Source: JANSYL01 sp965229695 (GTDB lineage Bacteria; Pseudomonadota; Alphaproteobacteria; Rhodobacterales; Rhodobacteraceae). From it: a stretch of 64,000 bases of DNA. The position numbers and the translations under genes are program-made. A model generated the notes under the pieces. It saw nothing but the letters and a program-made list of their open reading frames with translations, was not told where the DNA came from and searched no databases. Below are positions 25,619 through 33,612 of the stretch, piece by piece; position 1 is the stretch's first letter, and each line of letters starts with the position of its first letter. The stretch covers positions 1,178,001 through 1,242,000 of the forward strand of contig OZ245921.1 in NCBI GenBank assembly GCA_965229695.1. The letters run 5' to 3'.

Positions 25619-25846
25619 ATGATCCCCGCCCGCTTCGCGCCCATTCTGTTTGGCCTGATTTTATCGGGGTTTATGTCGCTGCTGGTCTCTGGTGTGGTGA
25701 GCTTTCGCGCCCTCGGCCCAATCGAAGGGTTTTTTGGGGTTTGGATGGCAGGGTGGGCCTTTGCCTGGGCCGTGGCGTTTCCAAGTGCGTTGGTTTTTTC
25801 GCCGATTGCCCGCCGCTTGGTCGGTCGGCTAACGCGCCCGGATTGA
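25619..25846 (+). CDS. DUF2798-family small membrane protein
   Basis: The 75-residue protein has two hydrophobic segments (about residues 6-30 and 37-60) with the MSLLVSGVVSFRALG and WMAGWAFAWAVAFPSALVFSPIARR blocks typical of DUF2798. The function is unknown. The 164 bp upstream, after the WYL regulator, contain no other gene. It ends 16 bp from the convergent LysR gene. Confidence 0.8.
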   Translation: MIPARFAPILFGLILSGFMSLLVSGVVSFRALGPIEGFFGVWMAGWAFAWAVAFPSALVFSPIARRLVGRLTRPD

Positions 25847-25862
25847 GAACCTGAACAACCGC

Positions 25863-26765
25863 TTAGTGCGGCGCGGACCAGTCTTCATCGACGGGCCGTT
25901 GCAACAGTTCAGACACTAAGGGGTTGGGGAACCGGCGTTGCAGCGTCACGGCGTAGAAAGATTCGGCGATGCCATCTAGTTGCGCCGCCTCGACCAGGTG
26001 TCCGTTGGCCAGCTCATCCTGCACAACAATCGGTGGGATGACCGCAAGCCCCGCATCCGCCCGCGCCAGCAGACGCAACATCGCCATATCGTCAGCCTCC
26101 GCCGCGATCTGCGGTGTGACCGAAAGCCTGGCCGCCAGCGCATCAAAGGCCGCGCGCAAGGCTGTTTCGGGTGTGGGCAGGATGACAGGCTCCTCTGTCA
26201 GCAGCGCAGGCAAGCTGCGGTTCTTGCCGCCCATCCGGGCGGGCGTGGCGATCAAGCTGACCGGCTGTTCGGCCAGGCGTTGAACCATATAGGGGCTGGC
26301 CGCATCCCGCGCCGGGGGCAGGTTGGTCAGCACCACATCCAACGCCAGCGCATCCAGCCCGCGCAAAAGCTCGGCCTGACTGGCTGAGCGCAACACAACC
26401 TCGACGCTGGCACGGCCAATCAAAGGCCGCAGGAACGAGATCTGAAAGTTGCGTGATAGCGTGGCCAAGGCCCCGACCCGCAAGGCACGCCGCACCCCGC
26501 CTGCTTCCTGCAAGGTCGCTGTCAGATCGTCAGCGGTCCGGAAAATTGCTTCGGCATGATCGAGGGCAATCCGCCCCGCCTCGGTCAGGCGGAGGCCACG
26601 GCCTCGCCGTTCGAATAGGTCGTGGCCGAGCGAGGCCTCGAGCGCTTTAATCTGGGTCGAAACCGCCGATTGCGACAGGTTCAACGACCGCGCTGCACCG
26701 GTCAGGGTTCCGTCGCTAGCGACCGCCCGAAAGAGCCTCAGATGGTGCAGGTTCAAAATAGCCAT
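25863..26765 (-). CDS. LysR-family regulator of the dab genes
   Basis: The 300-residue protein has an N-terminal winged HTH (LHHLRLFRAVASDGTLTGAARSLNLSQSAVSTQIKALEASLGHDLFERRGRGLRLTEAG, in blocks) and a LysR substrate-binding domain. It is divergent from dabB with 110 bp between start codons. A LysR regulator next to dabB-dabA is a known arrangement, so control of bicarbonate/CO2 uptake is likely. Inverted repeats directly ahead of its own start (26769-26790) suggest autoregulation. Confidence 0.88.
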   Translation of the reverse strand: MAILNLHHLRLFRAVASDGTLTGAARSLNLSQSAVSTQIKALEASLGHDLFERRGRGLRLTEAGRIALDHAEAIFRTADDLTATLQEAGGVRRALRVGALATLSRNFQISFLRPLIGRASVEVVLRSASQAELLRGLDALALDVVLTNLPPARDAASPYMVQRLAEQPVSLIATPARMGGKNRSLPALLTEEPVILPTPETALRAAFDALAARLSVTPQIAAEADDMAMLRLLARADAGLAVIPPIVVQDELANGHLVEAAQLDGIAESFYAVTLQRRFPNPLVSELLQRPVDEDWSAPH

Positions 26766-26768
26766 ATT

Positions 26769-26790
26769 TCTATAGTATAGAACGTTTCTA
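26769..26790. promoter_or_regulatory. Overlapping inverted repeats in the lysR-dabB intergenic region
   Basis: TCTATA-G-TATAGA (26769-26781) and TAGAA-CGT-TTCTA (26778-26790) overlap within an AT-rich stretch immediately upstream of the LysR start codon. They are candidate binding sites for the LysR protein controlling itself and the divergent dabB-dabA genes. Confidence 0.55.
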
Positions 26791-26875
26791 CATAATATAT
26801 GTAATTTTTTAGTTCACCCCAACAGCGTATGCCCAGCACCAATCCATCATCACCCGCGACGTTGGGAGCGCGCTT

Positions 26876-28441
26876 ATGTCATTGTTTGTCCCACTTTCCG
26901 TATTGGCACCGCTTGTTCTACTTGCCGCCGCCTGCCTGGCACTGACCCGGCCCGGGAGCCGCCCCGGACGCCTGCCTCTCCTGTCCGAGATCGCGGCATT
27001 CGTAGCCATGGCCCTTTCGATTGCCGCCGGTGTTCAGCTGATCATGGCGGGGCCAATGACGGTTGCGATTTTCGATGGCGCGGCGTTGCTGGCACTGCGG
27101 TTGGATGCAATCAGTGCGACGATGACGATTTTGGTCGGGTTCATCGGCTGGATCGTGATGCGCTATTCCAAAACCTATCTGGATGGGGAGGCTCGCGAAG
27201 GCGCGTTTCATGGCCTGATGCTGGCCACGTTGGCCGCGGTCATGCTTTTAGTGCAATCCGGCAGCTTGTTGGTTTTGGCCCTGTCCTTTGGCCTGATCGG
27301 GATCGGGCTGCGGCGCTTGCTGCTGTTCTACCCCGATCGGGCCGAGGCGCGGCGGGCCGCCATCAAGTTTTCTTGGGCCTGGCACACGGGCGATGCTGCT
27401 TTGATCGTGGCCGCCACCCTGATTTGGGTAAGCCTGGGCACCGCTGATCTGGCGCTCGCGGGTAGCGCTGCGGCCACATCCGGCCTGCCCCTGGCTGGTC
27501 ACTTTGCGATCGGGCTGTTGGTTTTGGCTGCCGCTTTGAAAACCGCGACCTTTCCCTTCCACGGATGGCTGACCGAAGTGATGGAGGCGCCCACGCCGGT
27601 TTCGGCGCTGCTGCACGCAGGGATCATCAATGCCGGCGGCTTCCTTTTGATCCGCACGTCGGAGCTTGTCCAAACCATGCCGGGTGCCATGGGAGCCTTG
27701 GTAATCATTGGCGGTTTCACGGCTCTGTTCGGGGCGGTTGTGATGCTGACCCAAAGTGCCGTCAAAACCGCGCTGGCCTGGTCCACGGTGGCGCAGATGG
27801 GCTTTATGCTGCTGCAATGCGGCTTGGGCCTCTGGCCGCTTGCCTTGCTGCATATCGTGGCCCATTCGATGTACAAAGCCCATGCTTTCCTGGGCTCAGG
27901 CGGGGCGGTGCAGGCGGTGGCCAGCATCCGGCGGCCTGGCCCCGTGGCTGTGCCCAGCCTGACCGCTGTGATGAAGGCCTTCGCCCTTGCCGCGCTGCTT
28001 TATGTCGGCGTCGCGGGCGGGTTCATCGCGCTGACCGGTCCCAAAACCGCGCAGGCATTGGCGCTTGGCGCAATGCTGATCTTTGGCGTCGCCTATCTGG
28101 TGGCCCAAGGCCTGGCGGATGCCGCCCCGGCCCAGCTGACCCGCCGCACCGGCGTCGCGGCCACCGGGGCAGCCTTGGCCTATTTCACCTTTCAACTGGC
28201 GGCTGACGCGCTTTGGGGGCCGCACCTGCCCGCAACACCTGTGGCCGGTCCGCTTGAATGGGCGCTGCTGATCCTGGCGGTGATGTCTTTCGGCCTGGTT
28301 GCCATGGCCCAAGCCCTGTTCCCGCTTTGGGCGCATCACCCAGCCGCCGCCGGTTTGCGCGTGCATCTGGCCAATGGCCTGTACCTCAACGCTGTTCTGG
28401 ACCGCGTGATTGGCGGTTTTCGGACCAACCCAACCCAATAA
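26876..28441 (+). CDS. dabB: DAC inorganic-carbon transporter, membrane subunit DabB
   Basis: The 521-residue protein is an NuoL/MrpA-type proton-conducting membrane subunit. It has about 13-14 helices and the family region FPFHGWLTEVMEAPTPVSALLHAGIINAGGFLLIR (in blocks), where Lys and His residues line the proton path. Next to dabA it forms the DAC (DAB accumulation) complex, which couples ion flow to vectorial CO2 hydration and so accumulates bicarbonate. GGGAG lies upstream of the ATG. It is the first gene of a dabB-dabA operon under the divergent LysR regulator. Confidence 0.92.
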   Translation: MSLFVPLSVLAPLVLLAAACLALTRPGSRPGRLPLLSEIAAFVAMALSIAAGVQLIMAGPMTVAIFDGAALLALRLDAISATMTILVGFIGWIVMRYSKTYLDGEAREGAFHGLMLATLAAVMLLVQSGSLLVLALSFGLIGIGLRRLLLFYPDRAEARRAAIKFSWAWHTGDAALIVAATLIWVSLGTADLALAGSAAATSGLPLAGHFAIGLLVLAAALKTATFPFHGWLTEVMEAPTPVSALLHAGIINAGGFLLIRTSELVQTMPGAMGALVIIGGFTALFGAVVMLTQSAVKTALAWSTVAQMGFMLLQCGLGLWPLALLHIVAHSMYKAHAFLGSGGAVQAVASIRRPGPVAVPSLTAVMKAFALAALLYVGVAGGFIALTGPKTAQALALGAMLIFGVAYLVAQGLADAAPAQLTRRTGVAATGAALAYFTFQLAADALWGPHLPATPVAGPLEWALLILAVMSFGLVAMAQALFPLWAHHPAAAGLRVHLANGLYLNAVLDRVIGGFRTNPTQ

Positions 28442-28459
28442 CCCGCAGGAGAGATCAAG

Positions 28460-30835
28460 ATGTTCATGAAACATGCCCTAATTGCGCCCGCTCGGATTTC
28501 TGACCTGCTGCGTGCGGCCGAGGCTGCGGCGCGCGCGATCCCTCCGGCCTTTCCTTTGGATGCCACCGTTGCGGTGAACCCGTTCCTGGGCCAGGCGGGT
28601 GAGGACTTGGCGACCACCGCCGCGCGGTTGAAACGGGTGGCTGGGGTGTCGATCACACAACCCCGTCATCACTACGCCGCGCAAATCGAAGCCGGGCGCA
28701 TCACCGATGCCGATCTGATCGCGGCGCTTGATGCCTATCACGGGGCCAATGCACCCGCTGGCTTGGCCAAGGTGAAAGCGCGGCTGGCCATTGAGCCCGC
28801 CACCCCCAAGGCATTGCCAACCGTGGCCGAACTGGCCGCGAAAGCCACCGGCGTCGATTGGCCATCGGTCATCGAAAAAACCTTTGGCCTTTGGGCTGCG
28901 GGTCATTTCGACCGGGGACAGGCGCTTTGGTCCCCAGCGCCTGGGCTGGGCGCCTTTGCCGCTTGGCAAGCCTGGGCCGCCAATGACCTGACCCCTGAAA
29001 TCGCAGGGCTGTCGGGCTTCTGCGCCCATGTCTCGGATGCGCCTGACACGCCCGAACGGTCGATCATGCGGGCCGCCGAAGCCCTGGGCCTGAGCGATGC
29101 TGCCGCGGAAACCGCGTTTCACCGGCTGTTGCTCGACCTGGGTGGTTGGGCGCAACATGCCCGTTGGCTGCTTTGGCAAGCCGAGTTGCAGGGCGGCACC
29201 GATGGCACCCTCGCCGATCTTTTGGCGATCCGGTTGGTTTGGGAGGAGGCGCTGCTGGCCCATGTGCCCGGAATCGCAAATGAATGGGCGCAGGTGGTCG
29301 AAGCGCATGCCGAACCGGTCCAGCCGAGCCAGGATCAAGCAATTGACGCTGTGCTACAAGAAGCGGCAGAGCGCGCGCATCAACGACGGCTGGCCGCAAG
29401 CCTGACCGGCGCGCACGAACGCGACAGCCGGCCGGTTTTGCAGGCCGCCTTCTGCATCGATGTCCGGTCGGAAGTGTTCCGGCGGGCGCTGGAAAGCTTG
29501 GATAGCGGCATCGAGACCATTGGTTTCGCCGGGTTCTTTGGGCTGCCACTCTCGCACAAGGCCAAAGGGTCGGACATTGCCGAGGCGCATCTTCCGGTGC
29601 TTTTGAACCCGGCCATGACCTCATCAAGCCATGGTGAGGAAGCGGATGAAACCCGAACCCGCATCTTGGCACGGACGGCGCGGGCCTGGGGCCGGTTCCG
29701 GCAGGCCGCCGTATCCTCCTTCGCCTTTGTCGAGGCGGCGGGGCCGTTCTATGGGGCGAAACTGGTCAAAGACGGGCTGGGCGCGGCGAAGGCCTCCGAG
29801 GCAGCAGAGCCCACGCCCAAACTGGACGAGGCGCTCTCCGCAGACGCCAAAGCCGATACCGCAGCAGCCGTTTTGAAGGCGATGAGCCTGACCCAAGGCC
29901 ATGCCCCCTTGGTCGTGCTGCTGGGCCATGGGGCGCAGGTCACCAACAACCCCCATGAAAGCGCCTATCACTGCGGTGCCTGTGGCGGGCACACCGGCGA
30001 GGTTTCGGCGCGGCTTCTGGCGCAGCTTTTGAACGATGCGGAGGCGCGGGCCGGGTTGGCCAAGCGCGGTGTCGATCTGCCGGAGGACACGCTTTTTGTG
30101 GCAGGGTTGCACGACACCACCACCGACGAAATCACGATCTATCGCGATACGCCCCTCGCCGATCATGAAGGTGCCTTGGCCCAAGCCCAGGAATGGTTCA
30201 GCACCGCCGCCGGTCTGGCGCGCGCCGAACGGGCGCTGCGCTTGCCGGGCGAAAAGGCCGCCACACTGGCCAAGCGCGCCCATAACTGGGCCGAGCCGCG
30301 CCCCGAATGGGGCCTGGCCGGATGCGCCGCCTTTGTTGCCGCGCCTCGGGCCGCGACGGCGGGTGTGGACCTGGATGGCCGCAGCTTCTTGCACAGCTAT
30401 GATTGGCAAGCGGATGAGAGCTTTGGCACGCTTGAACTGATCCTGACCGCGCCCGTCGTCGTCGCAAGCTGGATCAGCCTGCAATACTACGGATCAGCGG
30501 TCGCGCCCGAGGTGTTTGGCGGCGGCAATAAGCTGATCCACAATGTTGTCGGCGGCATCGGCGTGGTCGAAGGCAATGGCGGGCGCTTGCGGCCCGGGTT
30601 GCCTTGGCAAGCCGTCCACGACGGCGAAGCGCTGGCCCATGAACCCTTGCGGCTATCGGTCATGATCGAAGCACCGCGGGAGGCCATTTTGGATGTGCTA
30701 AGGCAGCACCCAGATGTGCGCGCCTTGTTCGATAATGGGTGGCTGCACCTCTTCGCCCTGGAAGGCGGCAAGGTTTCCGCCCGCTATCAGCCCGGTCTGA
30801 CCTGGGCCGATCAGCCGAAGGCCCAGGCTGCATAA
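28460..30835 (+). CDS. dabA: DAC inorganic-carbon transporter, carbonic-anhydrase-like subunit DabA
   Basis: The 791-residue protein belongs to the UPF0753/DUF2309 family. The beta-carbonic-anhydrase-like zinc site is intact: Cys332 and Asp334 in AFCIDVRSE, His490 in VVLLGHGAQ and Cys505 in SAYHCGACGGHTG. The spacing Cys-x-Asp and His-x14-Cys is the same as I recall for the Halothiobacillus protein. It is thought to hydrate CO2 in the cytoplasm, driven by ion flow through DabB. AGGAGAG precedes the start, 18 bp after dabB. Confidence 0.95.
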   Translation: MFMKHALIAPARISDLLRAAEAAARAIPPAFPLDATVAVNPFLGQAGEDLATTAARLKRVAGVSITQPRHHYAAQIEAGRITDADLIAALDAYHGANAPAGLAKVKARLAIEPATPKALPTVAELAAKATGVDWPSVIEKTFGLWAAGHFDRGQALWSPAPGLGAFAAWQAWAANDLTPEIAGLSGFCAHVSDAPDTPERSIMRAAEALGLSDAAAETAFHRLLLDLGGWAQHARWLLWQAELQGGTDGTLADLLAIRLVWEEALLAHVPGIANEWAQVVEAHAEPVQPSQDQAIDAVLQEAAERAHQRRLAASLTGAHERDSRPVLQAAFCIDVRSEVFRRALESLDSGIETIGFAGFFGLPLSHKAKGSDIAEAHLPVLLNPAMTSSSHGEEADETRTRILARTARAWGRFRQAAVSSFAFVEAAGPFYGAKLVKDGLGAAKASEAAEPTPKLDEALSADAKADTAAAVLKAMSLTQGHAPLVVLLGHGAQVTNNPHESAYHCGACGGHTGEVSARLLAQLLNDAEARAGLAKRGVDLPEDTLFVAGLHDTTTDEITIYRDTPLADHEGALAQAQEWFSTAAGLARAERALRLPGEKAATLAKRAHNWAEPRPEWGLAGCAAFVAAPRAATAGVDLDGRSFLHSYDWQADESFGTLELILTAPVVVASWISLQYYGSAVAPEVFGGGNKLIHNVVGGIGVVEGNGGRLRPGLPWQAVHDGEALAHEPLRLSVMIEAPREAILDVLRQHPDVRALFDNGWLHLFALEGGKVSARYQPGLTWADQPKAQAA

Positions 30836-30848
30836 CTTGATGATCTGG

Positions 30849-30916
30849 TCGAGCCAGTCACCCGCAAAGCTGCAACACGGTTGATCACCAATTGGTGTTG
30901 CAAAAGACTGGCTCGA
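30849..30916. repeat. Nested inverted repeat between convergent dabA and ctlX
   Basis: Outer arms TCGAGCCAGTC / GACTGGCTCGA (30849-30859, 30906-30916) are perfect. Inner arms TGCAACAC / GTGTTGCA (30871-30878, 30895-30902) are also perfect. The loop holds the palindrome ACCAATTGGT. No strong T tract follows on either strand. It could fold as a long structured 3' end for one or both convergent genes. Confidence 0.65.
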
Positions 30917-30952
30917 ACACGCCGACCTAGAGCGGGGCTGCGACCGTCATAA

Positions 30953-31882
30953 TTAGGACCGCGCGCTCAGGTGTATGCCAGCCAACATGCAGCGCACCGA
31001 GCCACCGGCCAGTTCGATGGTCGGAATCTCCAGTCCGAGGATCCGGCTATGTGCCGCGATCCGAGAGCGCTGACCATCGGTCAGGCAAGCCGCCGCGCGC
31101 GCGGACATCGCCAATACGCTTCCAGAAGCCCCCTGAAGCTCAATCGCATTACCCGCAAATTCCGAGATTTGCTCGAGGCTCAACTCCAACACATCACGCC
31201 CACCAAAGGCGAGGCGCGCGCAAACCTCCTGCCGCCGATCTATATCGGAAATCGCCTCGGCCCCAATCAGCGCATAGCGCTCGGCGATGCACATCAAGAC
31301 ATTGGTGTGGTAGATCGGCGTGCCGGTGCGGTCCGCAGCATCGAAAACGACCGGCTCAAAGTTGAAATGGGTGCAGAACCGTTCCAGCAGCACCTCACTC
31401 GTCCGGCGGGATCGCGCAGCATAGGCAACACGTTCCACGTGGTCCAACACCATGGCGCCCGTGCCTTCCAAGAACAATTGATCCTGCTCTAGGCCGGAAT
31501 AGTCGATGATGTCTTGCACACGATATGACCGCTTGAGCATCTCCAGCACGTCATAGCGGCGTTCGGCCCGCCGGTTCGGTGAATACATCGGAAACACCGC
31601 CACATGGCCGCCCGCATGGGTCGAAAACCAATTGTTCGGAAAAACGCTGTCAGGCGTGTCTTTCGATCGGTCTTCGAACAGGTGCACGGTGACCCCCACC
31701 GCTTCAAGTTTGGCGGCAGCGGCGGTGACCTCATCAAATGCGCGCGTTGAGACCAGATGCTCGGGGAGCTGATGGGCGGTGGTCTGAAATCCATTGTCCG
31801 CCGCGGTCTGCACATTCGACGTGAAATGATGCGGTCGGATCATGACAACGGCGCTGGGTCGTTGTTGTGACATTTCTGGCAT
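30953..31882 (-). CDS. ctlX: Citrulline utilisation hydrolase / amidinotransferase-fold enzyme
   Basis: The protein (about 309 residues) has the pentein fold of arginine deiminase-like enzymes: the PNNWFSTHAGG block at about residues 80-90, the LEGTGAMVLDH block and the catalytic cysteine near the C-terminus in GGSVRCMLAGIHL. This combination matches CtlX-type proteins implicated in citrulline breakdown to ornithine. Starts at GTG 31894, ATG 31882 or ATG 31873 are possible; GAG at 7 nt supports 31882. It is divergent from an Lrp/AsnC regulator, the usual arrangement for amino-acid catabolism. Confidence 0.82.
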   Translation of the reverse strand: MPEMSQQRPSAVVMIRPHHFTSNVQTAADNGFQTTAHQLPEHLVSTRAFDEVTAAAAKLEAVGVTVHLFEDRSKDTPDSVFPNNWFSTHAGGHVAVFPMYSPNRRAERRYDVLEMLKRSYRVQDIIDYSGLEQDQLFLEGTGAMVLDHVERVAYAARSRRTSEVLLERFCTHFNFEPVVFDAADRTGTPIYHTNVLMCIAERYALIGAEAISDIDRRQEVCARLAFGGRDVLELSLEQISEFAGNAIELQGASGSVLAMSARAAACLTDGQRSRIAAHSRILGLEIPTIELAGGSVRCMLAGIHLSARS

Positions 31883-32009
31883 GAAAGCGCTCACGAATAG
31901 CCTGGTTCGTCGAGCAAATAGCAGGTAAATATTTTAAGGATAAATTTGCATTTCGTATATTGATGGGCCTGATTCAGATCACTTTGACAACCATCACCAA
32001 GCAGTACGC

Positions 32010-32435
32010 ATGCATATCTACGATGACCTGGACAAAAAACTGATCGCGGTTCTTCGCGAAGACGGGCGCGCGCCCATCGCCAAGCTGGCCTCGATTTTGG
32101 ATGTGTCCCGCGCGACCGTGCAAAAAAGGTTAGACCGGCTTTTAGATACGGGCGCCGTTCTCGGCTTCACTGTAAGGGCACGCCAAGATCACGGCCCACA
32201 CGGCGTTGTCGCAATCATGATGATCGAGGTATCGGGCCAATCGACCACCGCCGTCATAAAGCGTTTGCGTGGCGTGCCCGAGCTCAATCAGCTCCATTCA
32301 ACCAATGGAAAATGGGATTTGGTGGCACAGCTTTCTGCCGACAGCCTGACGGATTTCGATCGCGTCTTGCGAGAGGTGCGCGCCGTTGAGGGGATCACGA
32401 ATAGCGAGACATCGATCCTACTAAGCTCGGTGTAA
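32010..32435 (+). CDS. Lrp/AsnC-family transcriptional regulator
   Basis: The 141-residue protein has an N-terminal HTH (LDKKLIAVLREDGRAPIAKLASILDVSRATVQKRLDRL, in blocks) and a C-terminal ligand-binding domain of the AsnC type (VAIMMIEVSGQST... GKWDLVAQLSA). It is divergent from ctlX with about 130 bp of AT-rich sequence between, and it likely controls ctlX in response to an amino acid such as citrulline, arginine or ornithine. The ligand is inferred from context only. Confidence 0.9.
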   Translation: MHIYDDLDKKLIAVLREDGRAPIAKLASILDVSRATVQKRLDRLLDTGAVLGFTVRARQDHGPHGVVAIMMIEVSGQSTTAVIKRLRGVPELNQLHSTNGKWDLVAQLSADSLTDFDRVLREVRAVEGITNSETSILLSSV

Positions 32436-32441
32436 GAACCG

Positions 32442-32477
32442 AAAACGCGCCTCGACACCATCACAGGTCGAGGCGCG
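32442..32477 (-). terminator. Terminator between convergent lrp and the ABC ATPase gene
   Basis: A perfect 11-bp stem (32446-32456 with 32467-32477, CGCGCCTCGAC / GTCGAGGCGCG) with a 10-nt loop is followed on the minus strand by TTTT. It lies 27 bp past the ABC ATPase stop. On the plus strand only CTTGG follows. Confidence 0.7.
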
Positions 32478-32503
32478 CTTGGTCCTACGAACGATCCGCT
32501 AAA

Positions 32504-33247
32504 TCAGTGGCTCAGCACCTGATCCAGGAAGGTGCGGGTGCGATCGCTCTGGGGGTTGGTGAAGAAGTTTTCGGGATCGGCTTCTTCGATGATCTCGCCG
32601 GCATCCATGAAGATTACGCGGTCGGCGACCTTGCGAGCAAAGCCCATCTCATGGGTCACGCAGATCATCGTCATGCCTTCTTGCGCCAACGTGACCATCA
32701 CATCTAGCACCTCGCCAATCATCTCTGGGTCGAGGGCCGAGGTCGGCTCATCGAAAAGCAGGATCTCGGGCTTCATGCAGAGCGCGCGGGCAATCGCCAC
32801 ACGCTGCTGCTGACCGCCCGAAAGCTGGCCTGGATACTTTGGCGCCTGGTTCGCGATCTGTACTTTTTCGAGGTATTTCATGGCCGTCGCCTCGGCCTCC
32901 GCCTGCGGAATTTTGCGCGCGAGCATCGGGGCCAGCGTGCAGTTTTCAAGGATCGTCAGATGCGGGAACAGATTGAAGTGTTGAAAGCACATGCCCACAT
33001 CCTGCCGCAGCTGGTCAATCTTGGGATCATCCGCCGCAATCGGGTGACCGTTGACCTCGATGACACCGGATTGATGCTCTTCCAATTGGTTGATGGTGCG
33101 GATCATCGTCGATTTGCCGGAGCCGGAGGGGCCGCAGACCACAATCTTTTCGCCTTTGGTCACGGTTAGATTGATCGATTTCAGGGCGTGAAAGCTGCCG
33201 TAATACTTGTTCACGTCGGTCATTTGCACCGCAGGGGTCGTGGTCAT
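32504..33247 (-). CDS. aapP: Amino-acid ABC transporter ATP-binding protein
   Basis: The 247-residue ATPase has Walker A CGPSGSGKSTMIRTIN (about residue 37), the ABC signature LSGGQQQRVAIARAL and Walker B EILLFDEPTSALDPE, with the polar-amino-acid subfamily feature FQHFNLFPHLTILEN. No permease or binding protein is adjacent. Permeases and binding protein of the matching aap type lie 19-22 kb away (51.4-54.7 kb) without an ATPase gene, and both loci carry the same operator motif, so this is probably their missing subunit. It is the last gene of the seven-gene operon starting at 41262. Confidence 0.85.
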   Translation of the reverse strand: MTTTPAVQMTDVNKYYGSFHALKSINLTVTKGEKIVVCGPSGSGKSTMIRTINQLEEHQSGVIEVNGHPIAADDPKIDQLRQDVGMCFQHFNLFPHLTILENCTLAPMLARKIPQAEAEATAMKYLEKVQIANQAPKYPGQLSGGQQQRVAIARALCMKPEILLFDEPTSALDPEMIGEVLDVMVTLAQEGMTMICVTHEMGFARKVADRVIFMDAGEIIEEADPENFFTNPQSDRTRTFLDQVLSH

Positions 33248-33267
33248 GGCGTTTCCTCTCTGTCAGG

Positions 33268-33612
33268 TCAGCGTTTCACCGCCGCTGTGATGATGATTTC
33301 CACTTTCAAAACATCGCGGGCGAGCCGCGCTTCTCCGCAAGCGCGGGCAGGCGCGTGGCCTTCGGGCACCCAAGCATCCCAAACCGCGTTCATTTCGGCA
33401 AAATCGGCCATATCGCGCAGCCAGACGATGGCCTGCAGGATGTGTTCACGATCCGATCCGGCCTGCTCCAAAAGGGTGTCGATGCGCGACAGGCAATCTT
33501 GGGTCTGCTCGGTCACGCTATCGCCCGCGCCAACCTGGCCGCAGAGATAGATCGTCTCATTATGGATCACGATCTTGCTCATGCGCTGGCCGGTTTCCAT
33601 GCGTGTGATCAT
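33268..33612 (-). CDS. RidA-family enamine/imine deaminase
   Basis: The 114-residue protein has RidA features: an N-terminal ITRME...RMSKIVIHN block, IYLCGQVG, and Arg plus Glu near ARACGEARLARDVLKVEIIITA. RidA proteins hydrolyse reactive enamines and imines made by PLP-dependent lyases and amino-acid oxidases. Such partners are encoded nearby (FAD oxidoreductase in the same operon, cystathionine-lyase-like enzyme at 47.5 kb). Its start overlaps the stop of the acyl-CoA synthetase gene. Confidence 0.88.
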   Translation of the reverse strand: MITRMETGQRMSKIVIHNETIYLCGQVGAGDSVTEQTQDCLSRIDTLLEQAGSDREHILQAIVWLRDMADFAEMNAVWDAWVPEGHAPARACGEARLARDVLKVEIIITAAVKR

